Positions 62,593 to 64,000 of a DNA stretch of 64,000 nucleotides are shown in pieces. The stretch is from positions 1-64,000 of the forward strand of contig JBEIFV010000006.1 of assembly GCA_040382235.1 (NCBI GenBank), read 5' to 3'. The notes below the pieces were generated by a model. That model searched no databases and was not told the origin of the DNA. It saw only the letters and a program-made list of their open reading frames with translations. A program made the translations under genes and the position numbers. How positions within the stretch are numbered: the first letter of the stretch is position 1; every line of letters starts with the position of its first letter. The DNA comes from JAEUOS01 sp040382235. GTDB lineage: Bacteria; Pseudomonadota; Gammaproteobacteria; Burkholderiales; JAEUOS01.

Positions 62593-62900
62593 TCGAAAGT
62601 ACCCGGCGCGCTGAAGCGGCGACAACTCACCGCGCCGGCGGCCTGTGGGACTTGGAAATCGGCGCCAGGCGAACCGGCCGCAACGGTCCGGACATCGAGG
62701 TACTAATCGTCGCTGAAATGGCGGTGCGGCATAATGGAAGCGCTGCCTGCTCCAACGCTCATGACCATACAAGTGATCTGAAGTGTCGCCAGCCCCGCGT
62801 CCGGTTCCGCCATCTTTCCACCGCACACTGGGTGTGGCCAGGAACACAGCGCCGGACCATCGGCCCGGACTGTAGCCCAGTAAGGGTTGGCGGGGGCCTC
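62593..62900. other. intergenic with a 49-bp imperfect direct repeat
   Basis: Between the Bug gene and higA. The segment 62616-62664 (CGGCGACAACTC...AATCGGCG) is repeated at 63716-63764 with about seven mismatches, so the two copies flank the HigBA locus. Nothing else is recognised here. Confidence 0.5.
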
Positions 62901-63191
62901 TCAGGCTGCCTTGAGCAGTGTCCTCACCTTCGGCCGCTTCCTCTGCTTGGCCCGCCATAGATCGTAGGCGGACTGCATCCCTGCCCACAATTCGGCGCTG
63001 GTGCCCAGCGCATCCGCGAGTCGCAGCGCCATGTCCGCGCTGATGCCGGCGCGTCCATTGAGAATCGCCGACATGGCCTGGCGCGAAACGCCGATGCGCA
63101 ACGCGGCTTCGGAAACCGAAATACCGGTTTCCTTGAGGTGCAGTTCCCACAGCACTTCGCCGGGATGAGGTGGGTTGTGCATGGTGCTCAT
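62901..63191 (-). CDS. higA: HigA-family XRE antitoxin
   Basis: A 96-aa antitoxin: HPGEVLWELHLKETGISVSE, AALRIGVSRQAMSAILNGRA, SADMALRLADALGTSAELW, the HigA/VapI XRE helix-turn-helix. It follows the toxin gene (toxin-first order), with GGAAACC before the ATG at 63191. It neutralises HigB and represses the operon. Confidence 0.92.
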   Translation of the reverse strand: MSTMHNPPHPGEVLWELHLKETGISVSEAALRIGVSRQAMSAILNGRAGISADMALRLADALGTSAELWAGMQSAYDLWRAKQRKRPKVRTLLKAA

Positions 63192-63202
63192 GATGGTTTC
63201 CT

Positions 63203-63484
63203 TCAGTGGTAGTCGCGGTAGTCGACGAGTTCCACGTCCTCGCCGGTGAATCTGAATGTGATGCGCCAATTGCCGTTGACCCAGACCGAGATGAACCCTT
63301 TGTCTGTGCCGATGACTTGATGTGCGCGCAATGCGTGCAGTGCCATCACATCGCCTGCACAGGTGGCGCGGTCGAGTACGCCGAGGATCAGCCGCAGCTT
63401 CTGAGCATGCGAAGCCTGGATGCCCGCCTTGCCGCCGGTGCGGAAAAACTTCTCCAATCCTTTGTGCCGGAAGCTGACAATCAT
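63203..63484 (-). CDS. higB: HigB/RelE-family mRNA interferase
   Basis: A 93-aa toxin: IVSFRHKGLEKFFRTGGKAG, AGDVMALHALRAHQVIG and VNGNWRITFRFTGEDVELVD, the RelE-like core with Arg and His catalytic candidates and D-Y-H at the C-terminus. First gene of a HigBA operon, ATG at 63484 and stop at 63203, 11 bp before higA. Confidence 0.92.
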   Translation of the reverse strand: MIVSFRHKGLEKFFRTGGKAGIQASHAQKLRLILGVLDRATCAGDVMALHALRAHQVIGTDKGFISVWVNGNWRITFRFTGEDVELVDYRDYH

Positions 63485-63486
63485 GA

Positions 63487-63504
63487 CGTAACTGTAATGT
63501 TACG
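63487..63504 (-). promoter_or_regulatory. inverted repeat CGTAAC-N6-GTTACG upstream of higB
   Basis: An 18-bp inverted repeat directly before the higB start codon, with 6-bp arms. HigA antitoxins repress by binding such sites over the promoter, so it is a good operator candidate. Confidence 0.6.
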
Positions 63505-63797
63505 CTTGACACCTGTCAACCTGCGACCAGCCATTTCCACGAAATCCCGTTCGCGGCAGCCATGCCATGGCGACAGGCAGCGCGGTCACGCAATTTCCGT
63601 CCGACCCTGATCATGGGCGCCCGGTGGACCGCGTTGCGCGCTATCCGGGCGTGATGCTCGGGCGGTTTCGCGATGCGTTCAAGAAGGCGCTCACTGCGCC
63701 GCGCGCAGTGGTGCATCGGCGACAACTCGCCGCGCCCGCGGCCTGTCGGACCAGGCAATCGGCGGCACACAAGCCAAAGCGCCTGAATCTTCATGCG

Positions 63798-64000
63798 TCA
63801 AACCAGCAACGTCATTCCGGCACGCCTGTCGAACGTCATCGTGCGGGTACAGCCCGCGCCATGGGCGGTGCGCTCGATCAGGCAATCCGCGAAATCCGCC
63901 TTGCCGCCCTCAAAAATGCGCAGCGCTTTCCAGGCGATTTCAGCATCCTGAACCACCAGTTGGCGGATGCTCAACAGCCTGCGCACGATTTCCGCAACCT
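63798..64000 (-). CDS. PIN-domain toxin, C-terminal part only (window edge)
   Basis: The reverse strand is open from the window edge to the stop at 63798. It reads VRRLLSIRQLVVQDAEIAWK, then LRIFEGGKADFADCLIERTA, GAGCTRTMTFDRRAG, the C-terminal half of a VapC-like PIN domain (conserved Asp pair in ADFADCL and late Asp in TFDRR). The N-terminus lies outside the window. Confidence 0.75.
   Translation of the reverse strand, partial: VAEIVRRLLSIRQLVVQDAEIAWKALRIFEGGKADFADCLIERTAHGAGCTRTMTFDRRAGMTLLV

Noticed and set aside
63516..63794. 92-aa open frame upstream of higB
   Set aside because: No domain, no ribosome site, and it spans the 49-bp repeat; treated as chance GC-rich frame.

Overview
The window looks like a chromosomal segment of a high-GC betaproteobacterium, probably Burkholderiales. 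The reasons are a proteobacterial coq7 (ubiquinone synthesis), eight Bug/TctC-type periplasmic solute-binding proteins of the kind expanded in Bordetella/Cupriavidus/Variovorax-like organisms, and many small overlapping catabolic operons. I saw no rRNA, tRNA, CRISPR array or replication origin.

Layout. (1) 1-7100: a toxin-antitoxin (TA) island. It holds a partly decayed segmental duplication (RelB/RelE-like pair plus RHH/PIN pair), a ParE-like pair, a Phd-like antitoxin beside a DUF2442 protein, an AAA ATPase, an Uma2 nuclease with a nonsense codon, coq7 and a MazEF pair. (2) 7300-15630: a uronate-dehydrogenase-like gene, hipBA, a frameshifted Bug gene, and a tightly overlapping plus-strand operon of nitronate monooxygenase, CoA ligase and two acyl-CoA dehydrogenases, the first of which is deleted. 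(3) 15630-26860: a decayed zone with VapBC, three broken copies of an ABC-type substrate-binding protein, an ISL3-family element with near-perfect ends but a frameshifted transposase, an mscS-like gene tail, and another MazEF. Intact genes here are a DUF2252 protein, a Gcr-like membrane protein and a Tat-type amidohydrolase. (4) 27060-31534: a minus-strand cupin / flavin oxidoreductase / cupin group, then a VapBC-like and a MazEF-like pair.

(5) 31621-45412: the most interesting part, a compact 13-gene minus-strand block. In transcription order it encodes an IclR regulator, a ThDP-dependent decarboxylase-like enzyme, an aldehyde dehydrogenase, a Bug protein, a VOC (extradiol-type) dioxygenase, a second Bug protein, a ferredoxin reductase, a Rieske ferredoxin, a 98-aa protein of unknown role, a Rieske oxygenase, and the three subunits of a molybdenum hydroxylase. 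Chemically this reads as a self-contained aromatic or N-heteroaromatic degradation route: Mo-hydroxylation, Rieske dioxygenation or demethylation, ring cleavage, 2-oxoacid decarboxylation, aldehyde oxidation. The substrate is not evident.

(6) 45740-47000: a fragment of an SMP-30 gene and a zeta-type toxin paired with a Phd-like (not epsilon-like) antitoxin. (7) 47324-62592: a second catabolic zone with an SMP-30 lactonase, five Bug proteins, a GST, two tandem VOC proteins, a bicupin-like protein, a PanB-like enzyme, two cysteine hydrolases, a polysaccharide-deacetylase-like hydrolase, an isocitrate-lyase/PEP-mutase-family enzyme and an ABM-type monooxygenase. (8) 62900-64000: HigBA and the C-terminal end of a PIN toxin cut by the window edge.

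Two themes recur. TA loci are very dense (about 14 in 64 kb), and several survive only as antitoxins. Bug proteins are repeatedly placed beside enzymes with no TctA/TctB membrane genes in the window. Many frameshifts are single-base changes, so some could be assembly or sequencing errors and not true pseudogenes.
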